Of a stretch of DNA of 64,000 nt, positions 10,307 through 21,171 are shown piece after piece. Position numbers and translations under genes: made by a program. Within the stretch, counting starts at the first letter, position 1. The number at the start of each line of letters is the position of its first letter. The notes under the pieces are model-generated. The model ran no database searches. It was not told the origin of the DNA and saw nothing but the letters and a program-made list of their open reading frames with translations. This stretch comes from Bradyrhizobium sp. CCBAU 53421 (lineage in GTDB: Bacteria; Pseudomonadota; Alphaproteobacteria; Rhizobiales; Xanthobacteraceae), in assembly GCF_015291625.1 (NCBI RefSeq), contig NZ_CP030047.1, positions 1,922,001 through 1,986,000 on the forward strand, written 5' to 3'.

Positions 10307-11239
10307 TTATTTCAACATCGCCGCAACGTTGCCCTTGGTCACGACGTCGAGGCCGGTGTGGATGATCTGCGGCACCTTCTGACCCTTCTTGATGGCAAGC
10401 AGCGTATCCATGGCCTTCTCGCCCATCTCGAACGGACGCTGGCCGATCAGCGCATTGGCATAACCCTCGTTGAGAAGCTCGAGCTGCATCCTGAGGGTGT
10501 CGGCGACGACGAGCGTGAACTTGCCGGCGTCAATGTCCTTCTTGCTCTTGCTGGCGAACGCCTTGAAGCCTTCCGGCGCGAACATCGGCCAGCCGCCGAC
10601 CGGGATGATCGCGGCAAGGTCGGGCGTTGCCGTGCGCAGATCGGTCATCTGCTGAACGCCCAGCGCCGGGTCGTCGTTGCAGAACGTCGGCGATCCCCCG
10701 ACTTCGGTCCATTTCGAGCCCTTGAGCGCTTCGCGGACGCCATCGACGCGTTCGGCCAGGTTCTCCGCTCCCGGGCCGCCGGAGATCATCGCGTATTTGC
10801 CGCCGTCGGGCCGGAGCTTCAGCAATTGCTTGCCGAGCGCTACGCCGAACTCCTTGTTGTCGGTGCCGATATAGGCGATGCGCTTCGAGGCAGGGGCGTC
10901 GGAGTCGAACGTGATGACGGTAATGCCGGCCGCGGTCGCCGCCTCGATCGACTTGGTCATTGCGGCAACGTCGGCGACCGAGATGGCAAGACCGTCCACC
11001 TTCTGGGTGATGAAATCCTGGATGATCTGCGCCTGCGTCGCCGGCTCGTGCTCGACGGGACCTTTGTAGATGCACTCGATGTTGCCGAGCTCCTTGGCGC
11101 GCTTCTGGCAGCCGTCACGCGCGAAGTCGAAGAACGGATTGTTCATCGCCTTGGGCACGATCACGAATTTATAGCTCTGGGCAAAGCCGGGCGTCGCCAT
11201 CATGGCGAGGACCGCGGCGGCAAAAAGTGTCTTCCTCAT
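10307..11239 (-). CDS. Sugar ABC transporter substrate-binding protein (RbsB/FrcB type), system A
   Basis: This is a 310-residue periplasmic binding protein. A signal peptide ends at 'MATPGFAQ' (about residue 21) and a Peripla_BP_4 sugar-binding fold follows ('FVIVPKAMNNPFFDFARDGC', 'ITFDSDAPASKRIAYIGTDN'). The start ATG 11237-11239 follows GGAGGGAAGCA. It lies 97 bases downstream of its permease gene, completing an ATPase-permease-binding protein set. The ligand is probably a pentose or hexose. Neighbouring genes suggest an aldopentose, but the sequence does not prove it. Confidence 0.9.
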   Translation of the reverse strand: MRKTLFAAAVLAMMATPGFAQSYKFVIVPKAMNNPFFDFARDGCQKRAKELGNIECIYKGPVEHEPATQAQIIQDFITQKVDGLAISVADVAAMTKSIEAATAAGITVITFDSDAPASKRIAYIGTDNKEFGVALGKQLLKLRPDGGKYAMISGGPGAENLAERVDGVREALKGSKWTEVGGSPTFCNDDPALGVQQMTDLRTATPDLAAIIPVGGWPMFAPEGFKAFASKSKKDIDAGKFTLVVADTLRMQLELLNEGYANALIGQRPFEMGEKAMDTLLAIKKGQKVPQIIHTGLDVVTKGNVAAMLK

Positions 11240-11336
11240 TGCTTCCCTCCACATTGTTCTTGTGCCCATCCCTTGAGATCGGCGGCTCCGGAGGCGGACA
11301 GGCGGACATTCGCGGTCCTCCAGAAACGAACTCTCT

Positions 11337-12419
11337 TCAGGCCATGCGCGCGCGGAGACGATCGACCAGCACCGCTGCGATGATGATCACGCCCACCAAG
11401 GTCTGCTGCCAATAGGAGTTGACCTGCGCGAGCACGAGGCCGTTGCGGATCACCTCGAGCAGCACGCAGCCGACGATGGCTCCGAGCGGGCCGCCGGCGC
11501 CGCCGGCGAGATTGGCGCCCCCGATGACGGCGGCCGCAATGACGTTCAGCTCGTAGGACGTCGCCATGTTTGCCGGGGCCGATCCCAGCCAGCCGCAGAT
11601 GATGATGCCTTGCAGACCAGCCGCGAGCGCGCAGATCACGTAGATCTCGATCTTCACCCGCACGACCGGAATGCCGGTCAGCGCAGCCGCCTTCTCATTG
11701 CCGCCGACGGCAAAGACGTGGCGGCCGAAACTGGTGTGGTGCAGCACGACTGCCATCGCCACCGCAAGTACGACGAGGTAGATGAACGGCGCCGGCATGC
11801 CGAACACGACGCCCGAGGTCAGCGTGTAGAAGTAACTGGCTTCGGGGCCGCTCGGAAAGCTGCCGCGGCCGTTGGAGACGACATAGCCGAGGCCGCGCAC
11901 GATCGAGAGCATGCCAAGCGTGGTGACGAAGGGTGACAGCCCGAGCACCGCGATGCAGAAGCCATTGACGAGGCCGACGATCAGCGCGACGCCGAGCCCT
12001 GCCAGGACCGAGACCAGCAGGATCAATCCGGGCAGATTGGCGATCACGGTCTTGCCGTCGTCACCTAGATGCACGAACCAGTCCGCGCCCGGCATGCCCG
12101 GTGTCGAGATCTGCGTCATGACCATCGAGGTGATCATCGCGGAAAAGCACATCACCGAGCCGACCGACAGATCGATGCCGCCCGTGATGATGACGAAGGT
12201 CACGCCGAGCGTGGCGATGGCGATGAAGGAAAAGTTCTTCGCCACATTCTGTATGTTGCCCTGGGTGAGGAAATAAGGGCTGGCGAAGTTCATCACCACG
12301 AACAGCGCGACCAGCGCGAGCAGGACATAGCCGGTCTGCGAGGCGAACAGGCCGCTCTGCCACCATCTGGCCTTGCCGACATTGCTGAAGGTGATGGGAG
12401 ATTCCAGGGGCGTGGCCAT
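11337..12419 (-). CDS. Sugar ABC transporter permease (RbsC/FrcC type), system A
   Basis: This is a 360-residue BPD_transp_2 permease with about 9-10 hydrophobic helices. Conserved blocks are 'ITGGIDLSVGSVMCFSAM', 'VNGFCIAVLGLSPFVTTLG' and 'AAAVIGGANLAGGAGG'. The ATG at 12417-12419 overlaps the stop of the ATPase gene by one base (TGATG). A GTG one codon earlier is an alternative start. It forms the membrane channel with the upstream ATPase and downstream binding protein. Confidence 0.92.
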   Translation of the reverse strand: MATPLESPITFSNVGKARWWQSGLFASQTGYVLLALVALFVVMNFASPYFLTQGNIQNVAKNFSFIAIATLGVTFVIITGGIDLSVGSVMCFSAMITSMVMTQISTPGMPGADWFVHLGDDGKTVIANLPGLILLVSVLAGLGVALIVGLVNGFCIAVLGLSPFVTTLGMLSIVRGLGYVVSNGRGSFPSGPEASYFYTLTSGVVFGMPAPFIYLVVLAVAMAVVLHHTSFGRHVFAVGGNEKAAALTGIPVVRVKIEIYVICALAAGLQGIIICGWLGSAPANMATSYELNVIAAAVIGGANLAGGAGGPLGAIVGCVLLEVIRNGLVLAQVNSYWQQTLVGVIIIAAVLVDRLRARMA

Positions 12420-13183
12420 CACGCAGCCTCCTTCGCTCCCGTGATGAGGGAGGTGACTTCCTCGGGGCTGGTGTCGCCGATCGCCTTGTCGGCGCGCTTC
12501 TCGCCACGGCGCATGACGACGACGCGGTCGCAGACCGCGAACACGTCGGGCATGCGGTGCGAGATCAGCATCACCGCGACGCCTTGTTCCTTGAGGCGAT
12601 GGATCAGGCCAAGGACCTGCTCGACCTGCCGGACCGAGATCGCGGCCGTCGGCTCGTCCATCATGACGAGCTTGGCATTGGAGAGCCGCGTCCGCGCGAT
12701 CGCGACCGCCTGACGCTGGCCGCCCGACATCTGCCTGACGAGATCGTGCGGTCGGGTCTCCGAACGCAACTCGCCGAACAGCTCCAGCGCGCGGGCTGCC
12801 ATCGCCTTGTGGTCGAGCAACGCGAACGGACCAAGCTTGCGCGTGAGCTCACGGCCGAGGAACACATTGGCCGCTGCCGTGAGATTGTCGGCGAGCGCGA
12901 GGTCCTGGTAGACCACCTCGATCCCGATCGCGCGGGCGTCGATCGGACGGGCGAAGTGAACCACCTTGCCGTCGAAGCGGATCTCGCCGTGACTTGGCGG
13001 GAAGTTGCCGGCGATGATCTTGACGAGCGTCGACTTGCCGGCGCCGTTGTCTCCCATCAGGCCGACCACCTCGCCGGGAGAAACGCGCAGGTCGACGCCA
13101 TGTAACGCGCGAATGGCGCCGAAGTCCTTGCCGATGCCCTTCAACTCCAGGACCGCCAGCCCGGCGTCGTGAGGGGTTACCAT
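12419..13183 (-). CDS. Sugar ABC transporter ATP-binding protein, single-domain (FrcA type), system A
   Basis: This 254-residue protein carries one nucleotide-binding domain: Walker A 'GDNGAGKST', signature 'MSGGQRQ', Walker B 'LVMMDEP' and H-loop 'LISHRM'. RbsA-type proteins have two domains in ~500 residues. This one has one, as in rhizobial FrcA, so it should act as a homodimer. The start ATG 13181-13183 follows GGAGCGAGG. It is 40 bases downstream of the porin gene and may share its transcript. Confidence 0.9.
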   Translation of the reverse strand: MVTPHDAGLAVLELKGIGKDFGAIRALHGVDLRVSPGEVVGLMGDNGAGKSTLVKIIAGNFPPSHGEIRFDGKVVHFARPIDARAIGIEVVYQDLALADNLTAAANVFLGRELTRKLGPFALLDHKAMAARALELFGELRSETRPHDLVRQMSGGQRQAVAIARTRLSNAKLVMMDEPTAAISVRQVEQVLGLIHRLKEQGVAVMLISHRMPDVFAVCDRVVVMRRGEKRADKAIGDTSPEEVTSLITGAKEAA

Positions 13184-13223
13184 GACTGGCCTCGCTCCGG
13201 CATGCTGGCAAACCCCCGCCGAC

Positions 13224-14573
13224 TCAGAAGTGCACCAGCGTGCGCAGACCAAGGACCCAGGCATTCTCGGTCTTGATGCCGGCGGCGTTGTAGCCGCGCC
13301 CGCCGGGATTGATCACGTACTGGGCGTCGAACTTCAGGTTCATCCAGCCGGTCGCCTGCCACCCGTACCAGGCTTCGATCGGAACTTCGTTGCCGCCTGC
13401 ATTCAGGGTGAGAGCCGCCGAATTCACGTGGGTCGTGCCCACCGCGAAACCGACTTCGTCTTCCGGGCGCCAGGAGAATGTTCCGGTGTGCCTGAAGCCA
13501 AGCGCGACCTGGTAGTCCTGATACGCCGTCCGGTGATCGGCGACGGTCGTGTTGAGGAACATGTACCAGCCCTGTGCCTTTGCACCCTCAACGGTCAGCC
13601 GCTGCAGGATCGATTCATAGACGCCATAACGGCCGCGTTGATCGCCCAGATTCTGGTCCGAGACGCCGCCGATGCCGGGGGCGATCGCGATGATGCCGGG
13701 GAGGCCGCCGTCGATCGTCGATGCGCTGTCATACCAGCCGCCGAACCGCCAGGTCCCATTCAACGGACCGCTCGGTGCCCAGACCACCTCGACCGGCACC
13801 AGCACGCCGGAGGCCCGGCTCGAGCCGGGGACGCCTGGCAGGAAGTAGGTCGCAGAGTCCGACGTCGTCAGATAGTTCGGATTGGCGTCGTAGACGCCGA
13901 CCGAAAGCTGCCATTCCTTGGCGAAGTTGTAGTGTGCGACGCCGGCCCATTGGCTCACCGGCCAGTTGTAGATGTAGCCACCCTGGATGTTGCCCGGCTG
14001 GCCGCCGCAGAACGTCAGGTTGATGAATTCGCACAGGCCGAAGAAGAAGTCGGAGCCGACCGGAAGGCGGCCGCCTTTCAGTTCAAGGCGGTCATCGAAC
14101 AGCTTCTGCGAGTAGTAGAGTTCGGTCAGGCGAAGAATGCTGCCGCGGCCGAAGACTTCGTTGGTCAGTTGCAAGGCCGGAATGCCTGCCTCGTCATTCA
14201 GGTTGCGGCCGAAGCGGTCGACCAGCGTGAGGCCGACCGTGCCGCCCTGGATGCCGGCAAGCTTTGCCATGTCGAACTTGGCCTGGAAGAACAACTGTCC
14301 GGCCTGGGTTGCGGTGTTCCTGTTGCCGCCCGACAGATTGCCGACGGCTTCGTCGCCCAGCGTCAGGGCCAGCGAGATGCCCCGCTCCTTCAGCTGTGTC
14401 CTGCCGAGATCACCGAACAGATACGGTCTGGTCCAGAAATCATCGGTCTCCATGTAAGGCACCGGCGGAGCCTTGGTCAGGAGGTCGGCCGCATGCGCGC
14501 CGCCGTTGAACAGAGATAACAAAGCGATCCCCACGCCGCATGCCCGCGCGGTGCTTACCGACCAAAGTGACAT
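13224..14573 (-). CDS. Carbohydrate porin, OprB family
   Basis: This is a 449-residue outer-membrane protein with a signal peptide (cleavage near 'NGGAHAAD', about residue 29). An aromatic-rich beta-barrel follows and ends in Phe ('LRTLVHF'), as expected for outer-membrane insertion. Blocks such as 'YMETDDFWTRPYLFGDLG', 'LKGGRLPVGSDFF' and 'WRFGGWYDSAS' fit OprB-type sugar porins. I chose the ATG at 14571-14573. The frame extends 19 codons further but without a signal-like start. The gene lies between two sugar ABC systems on the same strand, which suggests that it feeds both. Confidence 0.85.
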   Translation of the reverse strand: MSLWSVSTARACGVGIALLSLFNGGAHAADLLTKAPPVPYMETDDFWTRPYLFGDLGRTQLKERGISLALTLGDEAVGNLSGGNRNTATQAGQLFFQAKFDMAKLAGIQGGTVGLTLVDRFGRNLNDEAGIPALQLTNEVFGRGSILRLTELYYSQKLFDDRLELKGGRLPVGSDFFFGLCEFINLTFCGGQPGNIQGGYIYNWPVSQWAGVAHYNFAKEWQLSVGVYDANPNYLTTSDSATYFLPGVPGSSRASGVLVPVEVVWAPSGPLNGTWRFGGWYDSASTIDGGLPGIIAIAPGIGGVSDQNLGDQRGRYGVYESILQRLTVEGAKAQGWYMFLNTTVADHRTAYQDYQVALGFRHTGTFSWRPEDEVGFAVGTTHVNSAALTLNAGGNEVPIEAWYGWQATGWMNLKFDAQYVINPGGRGYNAAGIKTENAWVLGLRTLVHF

Positions 14574-14841
14574 TTTCTGCACTCCCAGCGTCCCCGGCTT
14601 TGTCCCATTTTCCGTCACGTTCCCGCCCAAAGCCCTTCAGCCTGGAACGCGCCCCGTCAGTCAGCGATCCGTCAACTTGAGATAGAAACTGCGCGCACAG
14701 CAAAGCGCTTCAAGGCGGTGGTGAGGCCTGCGTGCTGCCGCGAGCGCCGTATGCATCGTCAGTCTCCGCATCGAACTCCCCCTTGTTCCTCTACCTAAGT
14801 CGCCGCGGCCATATTCCCGATCGCGGTTCTTCCTTGTCGAG

Positions 14842-15896
14842 TCATGCCTGATCGCCCGCACTCGTCGGCAATGCCGTTGCGCTGCGCGGAGATGCGTTTT
14901 GCAGAATTGTGTTTTCCTTTTTCGGTGCCGTGCGCGCGAGGCCGGCCAGCGCCGCCTTGCGCCGCCGCCGGGCCTGCAACTGCTGATCCGCCAGCACGCC
15001 GATCAGAATCACGGTTCCCATCACTGCGAAGTTCAGCGAGTTCGGAATGCCGAGGATGTTGACGAGGTTCTGCAGCACTTGCAGCAGCGCGGTGCCCAGC
15101 ACGATGCCGAGGATCGAGCCTTCGCCGCCGCGCAGGCTGCAGCCGCCGAGCACGGCCGCCGCGATCGCATAGAGTTCGTAGAAGTTGCCGAACGAGCTCG
15201 GCGAGACCGAGTTGGTATAGAACACGAACAAGACGGTCGAAACGCCGGCGAGGCCGCCGCTGATGACATAGGCGGTCGCGATCACGAGGTTCGTCCTGAT
15301 GCCGGAAAAGCGCGCCGCTTCCTCGTTCTTGCCCACGGCATAAAGCCAGCGCCCGTAGACCGAACGGTGCAGCAGCACGCCGAGGATCACCGCAAGGATG
15401 ATCAGGAAGATGAAGGTGTTCGGAATGCCCGCGACATTGCCGGAGGCGATGTTGCTCAGGGTGCTGGCCTCGTCGCCATAGCCGAAGCCGCGCGTCGAAT
15501 CGCTGGTGTAGTAGCGCGCGGCGCCGCGATAGATCAGCAGCCCGCACAGCGTCACGATGAAGGGTTGCATCTTCAGCCGGGTGATCAGGAAACCCTGGAT
15601 GCCGCCCAGCGCAAGCCCGCCCATCAGGACCAGCAACAGCGCGAACGGCCAGGGCACCTGATACGTCGTCAGCAGGTCGATGAAGACGACGCCAAGCAGC
15701 GCGAACATCGAGCCGAGCGAGAGATCGATGCCTCCGGTGATGATGACCAATCCTTCGCCGAGCGCGAACACACCGAACAGGCCGATCAGATTGGCCATGT
15801 TCAGCAGGTTCACGAACGACAGGAAGGCCGGATTGATCGCGCCGGTGATGGCGGAGATCACCGCCAGCAGCAAGAACAGGCCGAGTTCCTTCTTCA

Positions 15897-15900
<4 letters not shown>
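14842..15900 (-). CDS. Sugar ABC transporter permease (RbsC type), system B
   Basis: This is a 352-residue BPD_transp_2 permease with multiple helices and blocks 'ITGGIDLSLGSMFALLGV', 'QGFLITRLKMQPFIVTLCG' and 'AAAVLGGCSLRGGEGSI'. Its double-ATG start overlaps the TGA of the upstream ATPase gene by 4 bases, so the two are coupled. The C-terminal ~45 residues after 'LADQQLQARRRRKAAL' form a hydrophilic tail longer than usual. A 268-base gap without a gene separates it from the porin. Confidence 0.92.
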
Positions 15901-17423
<1,523 letters not shown>

Positions 17424-17487
17424 TCGGCATGTCCTCCCGCACCCCGCCCGGCGGCCTGTGGCGGCCGGGCGGTGAAGCCGATCGAAG

Positions 17488-18453
17488 TTACTTCTTCAGC
17501 AGTTCCTTCAATTGCCCGGCGAACTCCGCGACGTTGGTCTTGCTGATCACCTTGGTCGGCACGATCAGCTTGCTGTCCTTCGGAATCCAGGACTTGTCGC
17601 CGTTCAGCGTCTTGATGATGTTGGTGGCGGAGAGATAGCCGAACTCGTAGGGCTGCTGCACGACGGTGGATTCGATCGTGCCGTCGGAAATGCCCCGCAG
17701 CGTTCGCTGGTCCTCGTCGAAACCGACGATCTTCACCTTGCCGGCCTTGCCCGCGGCCTTCACCGCATCATAGATCAGCGGAGTCTCGTAGCTCCACAGG
17801 CCGGAGAGCAGCGCGATATCGGGATATTTGACGAGCACGTTCTCCATGTTCGCCTTGGCCTTGGCAAAGTCCACCTGGTCGGTGAACACGTCGACCAGCT
17901 CGACCTTGGTGCCGGCGATCGATTCCTTGATGCCCTGGACGCGCTCGCGGGCGTTGTCGGCGTCCATCGTGCCGACGAACAGCGCGATCTTGCCGCCGTT
18001 CGGCAGCGCCTTCTTGATCTCCTCGCCGGCCTGTCGCCCGGCCGCGACGTTGTCGGTGCCGATATAGGCGAGGCGGTTGCTCTGCGGCGCGTCGCTGTCG
18101 GTGGTGATCAGCACGGTCTTGGCCGCGACCTTGTTGAGTTCTTCGGTGGCGTGCGGCGCATCGTCGACCGAGATCGAGATGCCGGCGACGCCGCGTACCA
18201 GGAGGTCGTCCAGCTCGCGCCGCTGGCCAGCCGCGGTGCCTTCGTTGGTGACGATCAGCTCGATATTGTATTCCGGGTGCTCTTTCTGCGCCTTCTCCAG
18301 CCCGCGGCCGGCGATGGTCCAGAAGTCGGCTGCGACGTTGGTCACCAGCGCGATGGTCTTTTTTTGCTGTGCCTGTGCTATCCCCGTTGTCATCGCGAGC
18401 GCGGCCGCGCCCGCCAACAGCGGCACGATCAATCTTTTCATTGAGTCATTCAT
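17488..18453 (-). CDS. Sugar ABC transporter substrate-binding protein (RbsB type), system B
   Basis: This is a 321-residue binding protein with signal peptide (about residues 1-28, ending 'GIAQAQ') and a Peripla_BP_4 domain ('ALVTNVAADFWTIAGRGLE', 'LITTDSDAPQSNRLAYIGTDN', 'VGFDEDQRTLRGI'). I chose the ATG at 18451-18453, 5 bases after AGGGAGG. The in-frame GTG at 18459 abuts that site and is unlikely. It is the first gene of the minus-strand sugar operon, divergent from a ROK regulator. It resembles the system A binding protein only moderately, so ligands probably differ. Confidence 0.92.
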   Translation of the reverse strand: MNDSMKRLIVPLLAGAAALAMTTGIAQAQQKKTIALVTNVAADFWTIAGRGLEKAQKEHPEYNIELIVTNEGTAAGQRRELDDLLVRGVAGISISVDDAPHATEELNKVAAKTVLITTDSDAPQSNRLAYIGTDNVAAGRQAGEEIKKALPNGGKIALFVGTMDADNARERVQGIKESIAGTKVELVDVFTDQVDFAKAKANMENVLVKYPDIALLSGLWSYETPLIYDAVKAAGKAGKVKIVGFDEDQRTLRGISDGTIESTVVQQPYEFGYLSATNIIKTLNGDKSWIPKDSKLIVPTKVISKTNVAEFAGQLKELLKK

Positions 18454-18512
18454 ATGCACCTCCCTGTCGACAGCCCCGGTGAGGGGATTTCACGTCCGGC
18501 GCTTTTCACGCC

Positions 18513-18541
18513 TTATTTTATTCACGTAACTAATAAATTAG
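18513..18541. promoter_or_regulatory. AT-rich palindromic site, candidate ROK operator
   Basis: TTATT (18518-18522) and AATAA (18532-18536) flank 9 bases, and CTAAT-AA-ATTAG (18530-18541) forms a second overlapping palindrome. The known ROK repressors NagC and Mlc bind AT-rich inverted TTATTT/AAATAA sites. The element lies 60 bases before the binding-protein gene and about 150 bases before the ROK gene, in a GC-rich genome where such an AT block stands out. Confidence 0.45.
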
Positions 18542-18694
18542 CGCGACAGAATGTCCAGTCAAGGATGTTCGAGTTTGTGTATTCAAGCAAAAATAGTGGG
18601 AAGGTGATGTATTTCGGCCGCTATCGACGCTTTTTGGCCAACGTCCGAGGCTCATCCGTTGAATAATTTTATCAAGCGAATTAAAAAAGCCGAC

Positions 18695-19966
18695 ATGAAT
18701 GAGCAGTCCGAACCGCTGAGACGTGCTTCCAGTCTGGCCCGCGGATCGAACCGCGGCCGTCTCGTCGAGGTCTTGCGGCGTCAGGGACCATTGCCGCGCG
18801 TCGAGCTCGCCCGCAGCACCGGGCTGAGCTTTCCGGCCATTTCGGCCATCACGTCGAAGCTCATGGCGGAGGACCTGCTCTGCGAAGCCGTGACCGATGT
18901 GGCGGCGTCGTGGCCGGACGATACCGACGACGAGGATGCGGACGGGCTGAACGGCCGCCGCCGCGGCCGGCCGGCGGTCTTGCTGACCCTGAACCCCGAG
19001 TTCGGCCGCGTCATCGCCGTCTCGCTCCGCATGAACCTGGTCGAGACATTGCTCGCCGATTACAGCGGCGCTGCCCTGGCGCAATCGCGACTCGAACTCA
19101 CGACGCGCGGGCTCGATGCAGGCGCGTTGTGCGATCTCGTGACTGCGCAGATCGAGGCCATGCTCGATGAGACCGCAACGCCGCGGGACCGGCTGCTCGG
19201 AATCGGGATTGCGCTGCAGGGCATCGTCGATGCCGACACCGGCCGGCATCTGTGGAGCCCGGCGCTGTCGATCACCGACGTCGATCTGGCGACACCGATC
19301 CGTGAGGCGTTCGGCGTCGACGTCGTGATGGCGAACGACGCGGTTGCGGTGGCGCTGGCCCTTGTCGCGGCCGAGCCGGCGCTGGCGCAGGGCCTCACGG
19401 CCACGCTCATGGTCGGTCACGGTATCGGCATGGGCATCGTTGTCGACGGCGAAGCGCGCTGGGGTGCCGGCGCCGGCAGCGAGATCGGCCATGTCAAGCT
19501 GACGCCGAACGGTCCGCAGTGCCGCTGCGGTCAGCGCGGCTGCATCGAAGCGCATCTCGCCGACTATGCACTCTATCGCGACGCCCGCACCTTTCTCGAC
19601 CTGCCGCCGGCGGTGTCGCAGCAACCGTCCGAGGCGCAGATGGCACTGTTGCGCGCGCGGGCACGCGCCGGCGATCCCCGTCTCGAGCAGCTATTCCGCC
19701 AGGCCGGCCACGCGCTTGCCGAGGCGGTCGCCACGACGATATCGGTGCTGCGCCCGCATCATGTGATCCTCGCTGGTCCCGGCCTGCAGGCGTTCGACAT
19801 GATGCGCAGTGCCTATGAGGAGCGGCTCGAGCAGGCGGTGCTGCCGTGGCTGCTCAAGTCCACCGCGATCCACGTGCGTCCAAGCGAGTCGGCGACGATC
19901 GTCGACGGCATGGTGCGGCGGACGCTGCGGGTCGTGGACCGAAACCACATGGAGACGACCGAGTGA
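18695..19966 (+). CDS. ROK family transcriptional regulator
   Basis: This is a 423-residue protein. Residues about 20-70 form a winged helix ('PLPRVELARSTGLSFPAIS'), followed by a sugar-kinase-like ROK domain. The zinc site is complete: 'IGHVKLTP...CRCGQRGCIEA'. The phosphate-binding loop typical of active ROK kinases is not evident, which fits a regulator. The ATG at 18695 is preferred. A TTG at 18659 would add 12 residues. An acidic insert (DDTDDEDAD) sits between the two domains. The gene is divergent from the sugar ABC operon and 79 bases upstream of the aldose dehydrogenase gene, so it probably represses both until a sugar binds. Confidence 0.88.
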   Translation: MNEQSEPLRRASSLARGSNRGRLVEVLRRQGPLPRVELARSTGLSFPAISAITSKLMAEDLLCEAVTDVAASWPDDTDDEDADGLNGRRRGRPAVLLTLNPEFGRVIAVSLRMNLVETLLADYSGAALAQSRLELTTRGLDAGALCDLVTAQIEAMLDETATPRDRLLGIGIALQGIVDADTGRHLWSPALSITDVDLATPIREAFGVDVVMANDAVAVALALVAAEPALAQGLTATLMVGHGIGMGIVVDGEARWGAGAGSEIGHVKLTPNGPQCRCGQRGCIEAHLADYALYRDARTFLDLPPAVSQQPSEAQMALLRARARAGDPRLEQLFRQAGHALAEAVATTISVLRPHHVILAGPGLQAFDMMRSAYEERLEQAVLPWLLKSTAIHVRPSESATIVDGMVRRTLRVVDRNHMETTE

Positions 19967-20045
19967 ATCTCGGGAGCCGTGGCTCTTGCCTTGAGCCGCG
20001 GCAACGCAACCGACGCGCTTCAGGCGCCAAAGCGAGAGAATGCCA

Positions 20046-20804
20046 ATGCAGGGTGCCATTTATCCAAGCCTCAAGGACCGGACCGTGCTGGTCACCGGTG
20101 GCGGTTCCGGCATCGGCGAGGCCATCGTCCGCCAGTTCATCAGCCAGGGCGCGCGGGTCGGTTTCATCGATATCGATGTGACGTCCTCGGAGCAGCTGCT
20201 GTCCGATCTGGGAGCACATGCCCGCGTGCACTTCGAACATGCCGATCTGCGCGACATCGCCGCGCTGCGACGCGCGGTTGCCGGCATCCGCGAGGCGCTC
20301 GGACCGATCACCATCCTGGTCAACAATGCGGCGCGCGACGACCGCCACGCGATCGAGGACGTCACACCGGAATTCTGGGACGAGCGGATCGCCGTCAATC
20401 TGAAGCATCAGTTTTTCAGCGCCCAGGCGGTCACACCCGACATGAAGCAGGCAGGGGGCGGTGCGATCGTCAACATCGGCTCGGTGAGCTGGGTGATCGG
20501 CCAGGGCAACATGCCCTGCTACACCACGGCCAAATCAGCGGTTCAGGGCCTCACCCGCGCGCTGGCCCGCGATCTCGGGCCGTACAATGTGCGGGTCAAC
20601 TCGATCCTGCCCGGATGGATCATGACCCAGCGGCAGCAGGATCTCTGGCTGACGCCCGAAGGCGTGGCCGAGCTGATGCAGCGTCAATGCCTCAAGCGCA
20701 AGCTCGTGCCTGACGACATCGCCCGCGTCGTTCTCTTTTTCGCCGCCGATGACAGCGGCGCCTGCACCAACCAGAGCCACATCGTCGACGGCGGCTGGGT
20801 CTAG
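20046..20804 (+). CDS. SDR-family aldose 1-dehydrogenase (XylB-like, D-xylose/pentose dehydrogenase candidate)
   Basis: This is a 252-residue short-chain dehydrogenase. The cofactor motif is TGGGSGIG near residue 20, followed by 'NNAA', and the catalytic Ser ('GSVSW') and YTTAK are present. The pattern 'AIYPSLKDRTVLVTGGGSGIG', 'NNAARDDRH', 'FWDERIAVNL' and the ending 'IVDGGWV' closely follows what I know of Caulobacter NAD-dependent xylose dehydrogenase XylB. It would oxidise an aldopentose to its lactone. The ATG at 20046 is favoured by GAGAG 7 bases upstream; another ATG is at 20040. It follows the ROK gene and sits opposite two sugar importers, so it is likely the first catabolic step. No lactonase or dehydratase gene is adjacent. 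Confidence 0.82.
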   Translation: MQGAIYPSLKDRTVLVTGGGSGIGEAIVRQFISQGARVGFIDIDVTSSEQLLSDLGAHARVHFEHADLRDIAALRRAVAGIREALGPITILVNNAARDDRHAIEDVTPEFWDERIAVNLKHQFFSAQAVTPDMKQAGGGAIVNIGSVSWVIGQGNMPCYTTAKSAVQGLTRALARDLGPYNVRVNSILPGWIMTQRQQDLWLTPEGVAELMQRQCLKRKLVPDDIARVVLFFAADDSGACTNQSHIVDGGWV

Positions 20805-21171
20805 CGATCGCAGCGCTCCGCGCTCGTCGATCAGTCCGCGGCTGAGGCGGTCAACGCGTCACGAAGCGCCTGGACGCGCTTGTTGAGCGAGACAAGTTCG
20901 TCGACCGTCAGGCCGATGCCGTTCTGACGTGCGTGTCGCGCTCCTTGTGGAGATGGCAGGGCGGTCCGCGGCGGCTCGCCATCTCGTCGGCAACGTGCCG
21001 CCATGTTCCCGCGAGCCTGGTTTGCAAGGAGCGGATTGCAACGCCCCCACCTATTCCGTATACGTCGTAGAATTGTCCGACCGGATGGTCAATGAATCGC
21101 CGCGCCGGACGTGGCTTTAGGCCGGTGGTCGAGGCGAGCGCCGAATAGCCGGCAGGTGGAACGGACAGGAT
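20805..21171. other. Intergenic region with candidate PaaR operator and possible minus-strand gene remnant
   Basis: These 367 bases lie before the TetR gene. The plus strand carries an operator-like palindrome at 21072-21093. On the minus strand, 20831 to about 20925 translates as 'RQNGIGLTVDELVSLNKRV' and so on to a TGA. It looks like the tail of a regulator-type protein but has no start or N-terminus. I treat it only as a possible remnant. Confidence 0.35.
21072..21093. promoter_or_regulatory. Candidate PaaR-type operator upstream of the TetR gene
   Basis: This 22-base imperfect palindrome starts attgtccgaccggatggtc and ends aat. Compared with the reverse complement of 24827-24848 it matches at 19 of 22 positions. 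It sits about 80 bases before the TetR start, which suggests autoregulation and shared control with paaG. Confidence 0.6.

Noticed and set aside
18591..18612. A third copy of the 24-base repeat (aaatagtggg followed by gatgta)
   Set aside because: Only the first ten bases and a short second block agree and the spacing differs, so chance is the simpler explanation.
20831..20940. A minus-strand gene tail ending 'QALRDALTASAAD'
   Set aside because: No start, ribosome site or N-terminal continuation could be found in the same frame. It is noted only as a possible remnant in the intergenic entry.
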